DNA of 64,000 nt, taken from DATMNI01 sp963817515. GTDB lineage: Bacteria > Acidobacteriota > Terriglobia > Bryobacterales > Bryobacteraceae. Numbering within the stretch: the first letter of the stretch is position 1; each line of letters starts with the position of its first letter. The DNA is taken from positions 372,001 to 436,000 of the forward strand of contig CAWFPJ010000023.1 in assembly GCA_963817515.1 (NCBI GenBank). The letters are read 5' to 3'. The translations under genes were made by a program, and so were the position numbers. Below the pieces are notes generated by a model, which searched no databases, was not told the DNA's origin, and was given only the letters and a program-made list of their open reading frames with translations. Of the stretch, positions 53,743 to 62,717 are shown piece by piece.

Positions 53743-56700
53743 ATGCGACGTAGCGCCCTCGCGATCACACGGCTGTTGATAGTTGGAAGTATCTTACTTC
53801 CCTGGACGGGCGCTGCCGATGCCGGCAATTCCGATTTGGAACACAGGTTCGCGGGAACCGTGCGGCCCTTTCTTACCAGCTATTGCATCGGATGCCATGG
53901 CGGCGCTACGCCCGCCGCCCAGTTCGATCTCCGGTCGTACTCCACAATGGCCGCCGTCATCCGCGACTATCCTCGCTGGAATCTGGTGCTCGAGAAGCTT
54001 ACGGCCAAGGAGATGCCGCCGAAGCCGGCGCCGCAGCCGCCTGCCGCCGCCCGTCAAGAGGTGATCGACTGGGTCCAGGCCGTGCGCATGAATGAGGCGC
54101 GGAAGAATGCCGGCGATCCCGGGCCTGTGATGGTTCGCCGCCTCAGCAACGCCGAGTACAACAACACCATTCGGGATCTTACCGGCGTCGACATGCGGCC
54201 CACCCGCGAATTTCCGGTGGATCCTGCCAACACCGCCGGCTTCGACAACTCCGGCGAGTCGCTATCCATGTCGCCCGCCCTCCTCAACAAGTATTTGCAG
54301 GCCGCGCGCGAAGTGGGCGATCACATGGTGCTCACGGCCGACGGGTTCGACTTTGCGCCGCACCCTATGCTGGTCGAAACCGATCGCGAGAAGTATGCGA
54401 TTCAGCGGATCGTCGATTTCTACCAGCGACAGCCTACCGACTATGCGGATTATTTCCAGGCTGCCTGGCGTTTCCGTTATCGATCCTTTTTCGGGAGTCC
54501 CCAGGCTACTCTGGCCGGGATCGCAGCCGACGCGAAGTTGAGCGCGAAATATCTGCCCTTGATCTGGCAGCTGCTTGAGGAAACGCCCAAGCCGGCAAAA
54601 GACCCCGAGACTGCCAAACCGGAAGTTGGACCCATCGCCACGCTTCGCGCCATGTGGCGCGCCCTGCCGGCGCCCGGAAGCCACCCGGACCTGGTTCGCG
54701 CACTGTGCGTTCAGATGCGCGATTTCGTGGTCCGGATCCGAAACCACACCGCGATGCAGTTCGCCGCCCCGGTGGTGCGCGGATTGCCTGCCGCATCGCA
54801 GCCCCTGATGAACTGGAAGCTGCGCGCCTTCGCATCGCACCGGCGCGAATCCGACCCCAAGGCTCTGCGCAACGATACCGACCCGCCCCTGGCAGTTCCC
54901 GAGATTCCGAAATATCCGGGGCTTCACCAGGAATCGGCATTCCGCTGGGCCGCCCTCACCCAGAAGGCCCGGGCCGGCGATCCCGATCTGGTGGTTCCGG
55001 CCGCCGAGCGCGCGCGTTACGAAGCCGCCTTCGCGCGCCTGGCTTCCGTGTTTCCCGGACGCCTTCTATATTAAGGAGCGCGGCCGCTACTTTCCTGACG
55101 ATTCCGAAGACAAGGGCCGTCTGCTGAGCGCGGGCTATCACAACGTGATGGGTTACTGGCGCGACGATACGCCGCTCATGGAATTGATCCTCGACGAAAA
55201 GGGACAGAAGGAGCTGAACCGGCTCTGGAACGAGTTCGACTTCATCGCCGATTACACGGCCCGCACGTGGGTTCAGTATTACTTCAACCAGAGCGGCGAA
55301 GTGCAGGGCAAGGGCAGCGAGTCCGGTACGCTGCGGCCATCCGATAAAGAAGTAAGCGCCGCGCCGGTCATTTTCGGACTGCGCGACGCCTATCTCGCCA
55401 AGGCCGAAGCCAGCGACAATCCTATCGCCAGTGAAGCCATCCGCTATCACTTCCAGTGGGTCAATGACACGCTGCGGTCCGTGGAGCGCATGCGGGTGGA
55501 AGCCGAGCCCCGCCACCTGGACGCCCTTCTGCAATTTGCGGCGCGCGCCTACCGCAGGCCGCTGTCACAGCCTGACCGCGATGATCTGCTGGCCTTTTAC
55601 CATACGGTTCGGACCCAGGGCGGATTGACGCACGAAGAGGCGGTGCGCGATTCCATCGTCCGGGTGCTGATGTCGCCCAAATTCTGCTATCGCGTCGATC
55701 TCCTTGACGATGCCGCCGCGCCCAAGCCTGCCAAAGCGGCGGACGGTGCTGCCACCGCATCGGCACCGCCCCGGCCGCTATCCGGCTACGCTCTGGCCAG
55801 CAGATTGAGTTATTTCCTTTGGTCCAGCATGCCCGACAATGAGCTCCTGTCCCATGCCGAGGCCGGCGATTTGCAAAAGCCCGACGTTCTTCTCGCGCAG
55901 GCTCACCGGATGCTGAAGGACGACCGCGTGCGCGGGCTGGCCCTCGAATTTGCGGGCAACTGGCTCGATTTCCGCCGCTTCGAAGAGCACAACGCGGTGG
56001 ATCGCGAACGCTTCCCGAGCTTCACTAATGAGCTGCGCGAGGCAATGTTCCAGGAGCCGGTCCGGTTCATGGAGGACGTGATCCGCAACGATAAGTCCGT
56101 GCTCGATCTGCTGTATGGCAACTACACGTTTGTGAATCCGGTTCTGGCCCGGCACTACGGGATGCCCGAGACCGTGGGCGACGCGGATCAGTGGGTCCGG
56201 GTGGACGATGCGCGCCTTTACGGACGCGGCGGCCTGCTGCCCATGTCCGTATTCCTGACGCAGAACGCCCCAGGCTTGCGTACCAGCCCGGTCAAACGTG
56301 GATACTGGGTAGTGCGCCGGGTGCTTGGCGAGACGATCCCGCCTCCGCCTCCTGTCGTACCCGAATTGCCGCACGACGAAGCTAAGTCGGATCTGCCGGT
56401 GCGCGACTTGCTGGCTAAACATCGGGAAAATCCGGTCTGTGCCGGGTGTCATGCGCGCTTCGATTCCTTCGGCCTGGCGTTTGAAGGCTACGGACCGGTC
56501 GGTGAGGCGCGGACCAAAGACCTCGCTGGACGGGCGGTCGATGCCCAGGCGATTTTCCCCGGGAACATCCAAGCCGACGGTTTCGCGGGTATCCTAGCCT
56601 ACATCCGCGAGCATCGCCAGAAAGAATTCGTCGACAACCTCAGCCGTAAATTGCTGGCCTTCGCCCTCGGCCGGTCGCTCCTGCTCTCCGACGAACCCGT

Positions 56701-56836
56701 GATCGAGCAAATGCAAACCAGGCTGATTGCGAACGGTTATCGCTTCACTCCTTTAGTTGAGATAATCGTGAACAGCCCGCAGTTCCTGAACAAGCGGCGA
56801 ACTGATGCCCCCATGCAGGCAAGCTCAGAAAGGTGA
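53743..56836 (+). CDS. DUF1592/DUF1587-family cytochrome-like protein, one frameshift
   Basis: The first part (53743-55074) has a signal peptide, a c-type haem site YCIGCHGG (about residue 47), a DUF1587 region (MVRRLSNAEYNNTIRDLTGVD) and a middle domain. The frame shifts at TTTCCCGGAC (55051-55060): removing one base gives DAFYIKERGRYFPDDSEDKG and runs into the second part (from 55145), which contains DUF1595/1592/1588/1585 regions (LSGYALASRLSYFLWSSMPD, VNPVLARHYGMPE, NPVCAGCHARFDSFGLAFE with a second haem-like CAGCH, and RKLLAFALGRSLLLSD). The whole is about 1030 residues, normal for the family. These proteins pair with DUF1552 proteins; function is unknown but periplasmic redox is likely. 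Confidence 0.85.
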
Positions 56837-56841
56837 ATGAA

Positions 56842-58173
56842 ATGCCCAATCGAACCGAGAAATCCGTCAATCGCATTTCCCGCCGTGCGGTTCTTCGCGG
56901 CGCCGGCGTCACCATGGCCTTGCCGTGGCTCGAGTCCTTTCCGGCTTTCGCCGACTCCACTGGGCCGGCCGAGTTTCCCAAGCGCTTTGCGGTTCTGTTC
57001 ATGGGGAACGGAGTGAATGAGGACCATTGGAATGCCGAGGGTTCGGGCCCCGAGATGAAGCTCAGCAAGACCCTGGCGCCGCTTGAGCCGTTGAAACACA
57101 AGATCAACGTAATTCACGGCCTCTACCATAAGCGCGCTACCGGCCAGGGCATTCACCCCGCGCAGACCGGATGTCTGCTCTCCGGCGCGACCATTCAGAA
57201 GGGAGCCATCATCAAAGCCGGCATCACGGTCGATCAGATGATCGCCAATCGAATCGGCCAGGATACCGCGCAGCCTAGTATCATTCTGGCTTGTGAGCAG
57301 CCGATGACCGGATACCACGAGACAAATTTCTCGATGGCCTACAGCTCGCACATCTCCTGGCAGACTCCGGACTCGCCGGTCCCCAACGAAGTCTATCCCT
57401 CACTGGCCTTCGACAACCTTTTTGAGAACCGCGGCAGCCTTCGCAACATGAGCATTCTCGACCGTGTGCGGGATGACGCCGAAAGCCTCGGCCGGGCCAT
57501 CAGCGGTAATGACAAAGCCAAACTGGATGAGTATCTGACCAGCGTGCGCGAAGTGGAGAAGCGCATTGATGGCACGCGGAAGAATAAGGACAAGGCCGAC
57601 GATCTGGCCAAGCAGCGCAACCGCCCCGTCTTTACGATGGATCGGCCCGCCAACGGCTTGCCGGAAGACTTTCGCGAACACACGCGCCTCATGTGCGACA
57701 TCATCGCCATCGCTTTCCAGACCGACAAGACGCGCGTCGCAACGCTGCTGCTGGCTCGCGACCTTTCCGCGCTTTACTATCCATTCCTGGAGGTCCGCGA
57801 AGGGCACCATTCCGCGTCCCACAACAACAATTCCGATGGTTACGAACGCATCGCGCGTTTCCACCTCAGCCAGCTCGCCTATCTCGCCACCAAACTTGAC
57901 ACCATGCCTGAGGGCAACGGCACGGTGCTCGACAACTCGTGTCTGATGTTCCTCTCGAACATGTGGATTGGCCGCAAGCACGACAACACCAGATTGCCTC
58001 TTGTGCTGGCCGGCGGGCTGGGTGGGACCCTCGAAACCGGACGCACTCTGGACTACCTGCAAGCCGGCGACGACAATCGGAAGATGTCCAGTTTGTACCT
58101 CTCGATCATGGATCGGATGGGCGTGAAGCTTGAGAAGTTCGGCGATGCCGACACACGCCTGGAACGGTTGTAA
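56842..58173 (+). CDS. DUF1552 domain protein, Tat-exported
   Basis: ATG 56842 (AAAGG eight bases upstream) is preferred over GTG 56833, which overlaps the previous stop. The 443-residue protein starts with a Tat leader (NRISRRAVLRGAGVTMALPWLE) and keeps DUF1552 features: FPKRFAVLFMGNGVNEDHW, HGLYHKRATGQGIHPAQTGCLLSGA, SVREVEKRIDGTR and FLEVREGHHSASHNNNSDGYERI. DUF1552 proteins are nearly always next to DUF1592/DUF1588 proteins, as here, and are related to the sulfatase-like DUF1501 group. The role is unknown. Confidence 0.9.
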   Translation: MPNRTEKSVNRISRRAVLRGAGVTMALPWLESFPAFADSTGPAEFPKRFAVLFMGNGVNEDHWNAEGSGPEMKLSKTLAPLEPLKHKINVIHGLYHKRATGQGIHPAQTGCLLSGATIQKGAIIKAGITVDQMIANRIGQDTAQPSIILACEQPMTGYHETNFSMAYSSHISWQTPDSPVPNEVYPSLAFDNLFENRGSLRNMSILDRVRDDAESLGRAISGNDKAKLDEYLTSVREVEKRIDGTRKNKDKADDLAKQRNRPVFTMDRPANGLPEDFREHTRLMCDIIAIAFQTDKTRVATLLLARDLSALYYPFLEVREGHHSASHNNNSDGYERIARFHLSQLAYLATKLDTMPEGNGTVLDNSCLMFLSNMWIGRKHDNTRLPLVLAGGLGGTLETGRTLDYLQAGDDNRKMSSLYLSIMDRMGVKLEKFGDADTRLERL

Positions 58174-58238
58174 GGACTTCTCAAGGAAATTCCTTATAGT
58201 TTTGGGCAACAAATCCGCCATGAACGCGTCTGAGGGAT

Positions 58239-60671
58239 ATGCGACGGTTCTGGATGGACCTCTGCTACGGCGCGCGCGGGATACGCAATCAGCCCGGTTT
58301 TGCCGCCATCGCAATTCTTACCCTGGCACTGGGTATCGGCGCTTCCACCACTATCTTCAGCGTTATCTATAACGTCCTGCTCGACCCATTCCCTTACACC
58401 GATGCCAGGCGCGTGGTTGCCATCCAGATTCACGATCTCGCACGCGGCGGCCCCGGCGGCCGGCAGTACCTTCAGACGGCCGAGTTTCTCGACTACGAAG
58501 CGCAGAACCATGTGTTCGAGGAGGTCATCGGCGGAACTTTCCAGGACGTGATGCAGAGTACCGCCGAGGGGACCGAGCAGTTCTCCGGCGGCACCGTCAC
58601 GCCGAACATGTTCCGCTTCCTCGGCGTGCCCGCAATGGTGGGCCGCACGCTGCTGCCGGACGACGCCCGCGCCGGCGCTCCTCCCGTTTTCGTGATGAGC
58701 TATAAGCTCTGGTTCAAGCGTTACAACCTGGACCCCTCGATCGTCGGCAAGACGTTTGTGCTCAATAGCGTCCCCACCACCTTGGTCGGGATCATGCCGC
58801 CGCGGTTCACCAAGCTCGGAGCCGACCTTTGGAGGTCCGTGGCGTTGAACCGGGCCGACCCGGGATTGAAGGAGGAATATTGGAATTTCCAGGCCAAATT
58901 GAAGCCGGGCGTCACCATTGAGCGGGCGCAGGCCGATATCGACATCCTGGCCCACCGGCTGGCCAAAGTTTACCCGACGAATTACCCGGACCGGTTCAGC
59001 ATCCAGATCGTCTCCTGGCTGGATAGTCTGGTGGGGCCGTTCCGGAAGACGCTCTACACCCTTGGGGCGGCGGTCGGATTGCTGCTGCTCATTTCATGCG
59101 CGAATGTAGCCAATATGCTGCTGGCCCGCGCCACCGCGCGTGAAAGGGAGATGGCGATCCGTGGTTCGCTGGGCGCCGGGCGTGGCGAATTGATCCGGCA
59201 ACTGCTGACCGAGAGTCTGCTGCTGGCCCTGGCCGGAGCCGCGCTGGGGTGCCTGTTTTCCTATGCCGGCCTGAAGGGTATCGTCGCTCTGATCCCGGAC
59301 GGCATGATCCCACGGGAAGTAATGATCCAGTTGAATATTCCCGTCCTGCTGTTCAGCCTGGGCATGGCGATCGCCACGGCGTTGCTTTTCGGCCTGGCAC
59401 CCGCGCTGCAAACCGCCAGGCAGAACCTGGTGGAAACGCTCAAAGACTCCGGCAAAGGTGTTAGCGGCGGCTTTCGCCGTGGCCGCCTGCGCAATGCGCT
59501 GGTCGTCGTGGAGGTGGCGCTGTCTCTGGTTTTGCTGGCTGGCGCCGGACTGATGATGCGGAGTTTCATCGCGATGCAGCAGGTGGATCTCGGCTTCCGG
59601 CCGAACAACATCCTGTATACGCGACTGCCTCTGCCCAAAGGGCAATACAAAACCATAGCCGACAAACGGCGTTTCTTTCGACAATTACTGGCTCGTCTTC
59701 AGGCTCTGCCCGGCGTTTCGGCGGCAACCACAACCACTACCGTCCCCCCATTCGGCGGCATCCGAAGCGAGATTGACGTTCCGGGCAAGACCCATTCCGA
59801 GAAGTGGAGTGCCATCTACACGCTCTGCAGCGACGGACATTTCCCCACCATTGGCCTCAAAGTTTTGCGAGGCCGATTGCTTTCGGAAGTGGATGTCAAT
59901 GACGGCCGCCGCGTAACCGTGATCAGTCAGTTGCTGGCCAATCGCTTCTTCGGCAACGAAGACCCGCTGGGGCGAAGCATCAGGATCAAAATGCTGGAGA
60001 GCCTTCCCGAAGGCAAGGTGGACAACCCCGTCTTCGAGGTGATCGGTGTAGTGAACGACACGAGGAATCAGGGGATACAGGATCCGGCATTACCCGAGAT
60101 GTACATCCCTTACACCATGACTGGAGCATTCGACCGCGCGCTCCTGGTTCGCACCGTGACTCATCCGCTCGGTCTGGTGAACACCGTGCGCCGTGAGATC
60201 TGGGCGGTGGACCGCAATGTGGCGCTTACGTTCACCGGTACCCTGGAGGATTTTCTGAAGGACTTCGTCTACGCCCAGCCGCGCTTCGGTTTCATTCTGC
60301 TCGGCGTATTTGCGGGCGTCGGACTGCTGCTCATTGCCATTGGAGTGTACAGCGTCATCGCGTATACCGTCTCGCGCCAGACACATGAGATCGGCGTCCG
60401 TATGGCGCTCGGCGCGGCCGCTTCCGACGTGCTCGGAATGGTCTTTCGCATGGGCTTGCGGTTGATCGCAATCGGCATCGGCACCGGCGTGCTGGTGACG
60501 TTCGCGGCGGCGCACGTCATCTCCAGTCAGCTATTCGGCATTTCCAGCATCGACCCCCTCACTTTCGGCGCTGTGATTGCGGTGATCGGAGTAACCGGCC
60601 TTGCCGCCTGCTACTTCCCCGCGCGCCGGGCGACACGAGTCGACCCGATGGTGGCTTTGCGTTACGAGTAG
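58239..60671 (+). CDS. ABC-transporter permease of the ADOP type (MacB/FtsX-like)
   Basis: The 810-residue membrane protein has the duplicated MacB-periplasmic-core plus FtsX layout: FAAIAILTLALGIGASTTIF helix near the N-terminus, a periplasmic domain, three helices with NVANMLLARATAREREMAIR, a second copy (LVVVEVALSLVLLAGAGLMM, periplasmic part) and the C-terminal helices ending GLAACYFPARRATRVDPMVALRYE. No ATPase gene is next to it. Long single permeases of this sort are expanded in Acidobacteriota and named acidobacterial duplicated orphan permeases; the substrate is unknown. GAGGG at 58232-58236 sets the start. It lies 65 bases after the DUF1552 gene. Confidence 0.9.
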   Translation: MRRFWMDLCYGARGIRNQPGFAAIAILTLALGIGASTTIFSVIYNVLLDPFPYTDARRVVAIQIHDLARGGPGGRQYLQTAEFLDYEAQNHVFEEVIGGTFQDVMQSTAEGTEQFSGGTVTPNMFRFLGVPAMVGRTLLPDDARAGAPPVFVMSYKLWFKRYNLDPSIVGKTFVLNSVPTTLVGIMPPRFTKLGADLWRSVALNRADPGLKEEYWNFQAKLKPGVTIERAQADIDILAHRLAKVYPTNYPDRFSIQIVSWLDSLVGPFRKTLYTLGAAVGLLLLISCANVANMLLARATAREREMAIRGSLGAGRGELIRQLLTESLLLALAGAALGCLFSYAGLKGIVALIPDGMIPREVMIQLNIPVLLFSLGMAIATALLFGLAPALQTARQNLVETLKDSGKGVSGGFRRGRLRNALVVVEVALSLVLLAGAGLMMRSFIAMQQVDLGFRPNNILYTRLPLPKGQYKTIADKRRFFRQLLARLQALPGVSAATTTTTVPPFGGIRSEIDVPGKTHSEKWSAIYTLCSDGHFPTIGLKVLRGRLLSEVDVNDGRRVTVISQLLANRFFGNEDPLGRSIRIKMLESLPEGKVDNPVFEVIGVVNDTRNQGIQDPALPEMYIPYTMTGAFDRALLVRTVTHPLGLVNTVRREIWAVDRNVALTFTGTLEDFLKDFVYAQPRFGFILLGVFAGVGLLLIAIGVYSVIAYTVSRQTHEIGVRMALGAAASDVLGMVFRMGLRLIAIGIGTGVLVTFAAAHVISSQLFGISSIDPLTFGAVIAVIGVTGLAACYFPARRATRVDPMVALRYE

Positions 60672-60748
60672 CACACCTGGCCATTCTCTTCGACGTTGTG
60701 TTGGCGGTTTTTGCCCTATACTCGGTTTGAGAGGAAGGCAAATTATTC

Positions 60749-60903
60749 ATGGCTACGCTGAGGTGAAAAAATGTGCGCATCCGGCATGCCGGTGCACCGT
60801 GGCAGATGACAAGAAGTACTGCAGCCAGCGCTGCGAAGATGCCGGCGGAGAAGTAGAAATCTCGTGCGACTGCGGACATCCTGGCTGCGCGCTTTCAGAT
60901 TAG
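60749..60903 (+). CDS. SmtA-like metallothionein, frame broken near the start
   Basis: A 46-residue frame from GTG 60763 reads KKCAHPACRCTVADDKKYCS, then QRCEDAGGEVEISCDCGHPG and CALSD: eight Cys and two His in the spacing of bacterial zinc metallothioneins (C-HxxC-C, YCSxxC, CxCxHxxC). The natural start seems to be ATG 60749, which has GAGGAAGG ten bases upstream and reads MATLR before a stop; one extra G in the GG run at 60762-60763 would join it to KKCAH. It is likely a sequencing indel, but translation from the GTG cannot be ruled out. The product would bind Zn, Cd or Cu in the cytoplasm. Confidence 0.75.
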
Positions 60904-60938
60904 AAATCAGCAGTCATGCCTGGCGCTAGCGGGACCTG

Positions 60939-62354
60939 ATGCAAGCGGGTACGTCCAGCAAGCGGCTCCTACCGTGGCTCGTCGCAGTCGCGTTCTTCAT
61001 GGAGTCGCTCGACACCACCATTCTGAACACCGCGGTGCCGGCCATCGCTGGAGCGCTTAAGGTGCCCCCGCTTAGCATGAAGGCGGTGCTGTCCAGCTAC
61101 ACGTTGAGTCTCGCGGTTTTCATTCCGATCAGCGGCTGGATGGCGGATCGGTTCGGAACGCGCCGGGTGTTCGCGTCCGCCATCGGCCTCTTCACGTTGG
61201 GTTCGTTACTTTGCGGTATATCGAGCAACATCCACGTGCTGGTCGCGTGCCGCGTCCTGCAAGGCTGCGGAGGGGCCATGATGGTGCCGGTGGGTCGGCT
61301 CACCATGGTGCGGACGTTTGCCAAATCCGAGCTCATCCGCGCCATGAGCTTCGTCGCCATCCCAGGTCTGATTGGTCCCATGCTCGGACCCATCGCCGGT
61401 GGCCTGATCGTCGGATATTTTCATTGGAGAGTCATCTTTTTCGTGAACGTTCCGATCGGCCTCATAGGTTTGTGCATGGTCTATCTGCACCTGCCGGACT
61501 ACCGGGAAAAGTCCGATCCTCTCGATCTTGTCGGCCTGATCCTCTTTGGATCGGGCATCGCGCTGCTGTCATATGTGCTGGAGGTATTCGGTGAACATAC
61601 GCTGAGCACGCGCGAAATTCTGGGGCTGCTGTCGCTTTCCATCCTGCTGCTGGCCGGCTATGGACGGCATGCGACGAAGACCCCGTTTCCATTGCTGCCT
61701 CTCATGCTGTTTCGCCTTCGCACATTCCGCGCGGCAGTGAGCGGCAGTTTCTTTACGCGCCTTGGCATCGGCGGAATCCCATTCATCCTTCCGCTGCTAT
61801 ACCAGGTTGGCCTGGGGTTCACTCCGATTCAATCCGGGCTCCTCATGATGCCGCAGGCCATCGCCGCCATGAGCCTGAAGATGACGATGCCGCGAATTCT
61901 GTCCCGCTTTGGCTACCGTACTGTATTGATTTCGAACACCGTGATCCTGGGCCTGCTCATTGTGCTTTTCGGAACCATCGGAGCGGGCACGCCGGTCTGG
62001 CTTATCGTGGCGCAGGCGTTCTGCTTTGGGTTCTTCAGTTCGCTGCAATATACAAGCATGAACACGCTGGTCTATGCCGACGTCGTTGAGGCGCAGACCA
62101 GCAGCGCAAGTACCATCGCCAGCACCATGCAGCAGATGTCGATCAGCTTCGGCGTCGCCACGGCCTCGCTGGCCACCGCATTCTTCATTCCCGATCGCTT
62201 TCATTTGAGCGCATCGGAAATGATTCACGGCATCCACCAGGCGTTCCTGGTTCTTGGCGGATTAACTGTCTTGTCCACCATGGTTTTTCGCGAATTGAAA
62301 AGCACCGACGGCGACGCCGTGAGTCAGCATAAGGCTCTCCAGTCCGCCGGGTAG
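60939..62354 (+). CDS. MFS multidrug exporter, DHA2 family
   Basis: The 471-residue protein shows 13-14 hydrophobic helices and DHA2 (14-helix) signatures: LDTTILNTAVPAIAGAL in helix 1, the loop 2-3 motif GWMADRFGTRRVF, RVLQGCGGAMMVPVGRL and the antiporter motif C region GPMLGPIAGGLIVGYFHWR. It resembles MdtD/EmrB-type proton-driven drug exporters of the inner membrane. No membrane-fusion partner is beside it. It lies 35 bases after the metallothionein gene, so a shared stress role is possible. Confidence 0.92.
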   Translation: MQAGTSSKRLLPWLVAVAFFMESLDTTILNTAVPAIAGALKVPPLSMKAVLSSYTLSLAVFIPISGWMADRFGTRRVFASAIGLFTLGSLLCGISSNIHVLVACRVLQGCGGAMMVPVGRLTMVRTFAKSELIRAMSFVAIPGLIGPMLGPIAGGLIVGYFHWRVIFFVNVPIGLIGLCMVYLHLPDYREKSDPLDLVGLILFGSGIALLSYVLEVFGEHTLSTREILGLLSLSILLLAGYGRHATKTPFPLLPLMLFRLRTFRAAVSGSFFTRLGIGGIPFILPLLYQVGLGFTPIQSGLLMMPQAIAAMSLKMTMPRILSRFGYRTVLISNTVILGLLIVLFGTIGAGTPVWLIVAQAFCFGFFSSLQYTSMNTLVYADVVEAQTSSASTIASTMQQMSISFGVATASLATAFFIPDRFHLSASEMIHGIHQAFLVLGGLTVLSTMVFRELKSTDGDAVSQHKALQSAG

Positions 62355-62523
62355 CGAGCGTTTTACGGTGCACCTTCCGCTAATGTCACGTGCGCTTCAC
62401 ATGTGTCTTCTCATTTCCACTCTGCGCGGCAACCACGTCGATGGAAATGAAGGAAATCGGGAGTGGAGATCAAGCTGCATAAAGCAGCGCCGGCAGGTAA
62501 CTTTCCGGCTACTATAGATTGGG

Positions 62524-62627
62524 AACGGACCACTCCCTTACGGTCGCGGCTCAGAATGCAGGCGCGTTAACGGGCGCGCCTGCACACTCTGCGATTTTGA
62601 GCCGCGACCAGAAGGGAGTGGTCCGTT
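62524..62627. repeat. 104-bp nested inverted repeat (cruciform)
   Basis: The outer arms (62524-62553 and 62598-62627) pair at 28 of 30 positions. The inside holds a second, perfect 10-bp hairpin TGCAGGCGCG (62557-62566), 8-base loop, CGCGCCTGCA (62575-62584). A single related arm occurs at 29259-29283. It sits in the gap between MFS and RND genes that converge here. Confidence 0.85.
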
Positions 62628-62670
62628 GAGCGGGCCCCCAGGCCTGCCATGCCTGCACTCTTGCAGGCAC
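62628..62670. repeat. Dispersed hairpin repeat, copy 2
   Basis: It starts GAGCGGGCCCCC, continues GGCCTGCCATGCC and forms an 8-bp stem TGCCTGCA, loop CTCT, TGCAGGCA. Compared with copy 1 (18684-18727) the flank is nearly identical while the stem bases differ on both sides and still pair. It directly follows the nested inverted repeat. Confidence 0.8.
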
Positions 62671-62717
62671 ATTTCCGGGCACCTTCCAGGCCTGCACTAA
62701 TCCCGCCGTAGTCCCGC

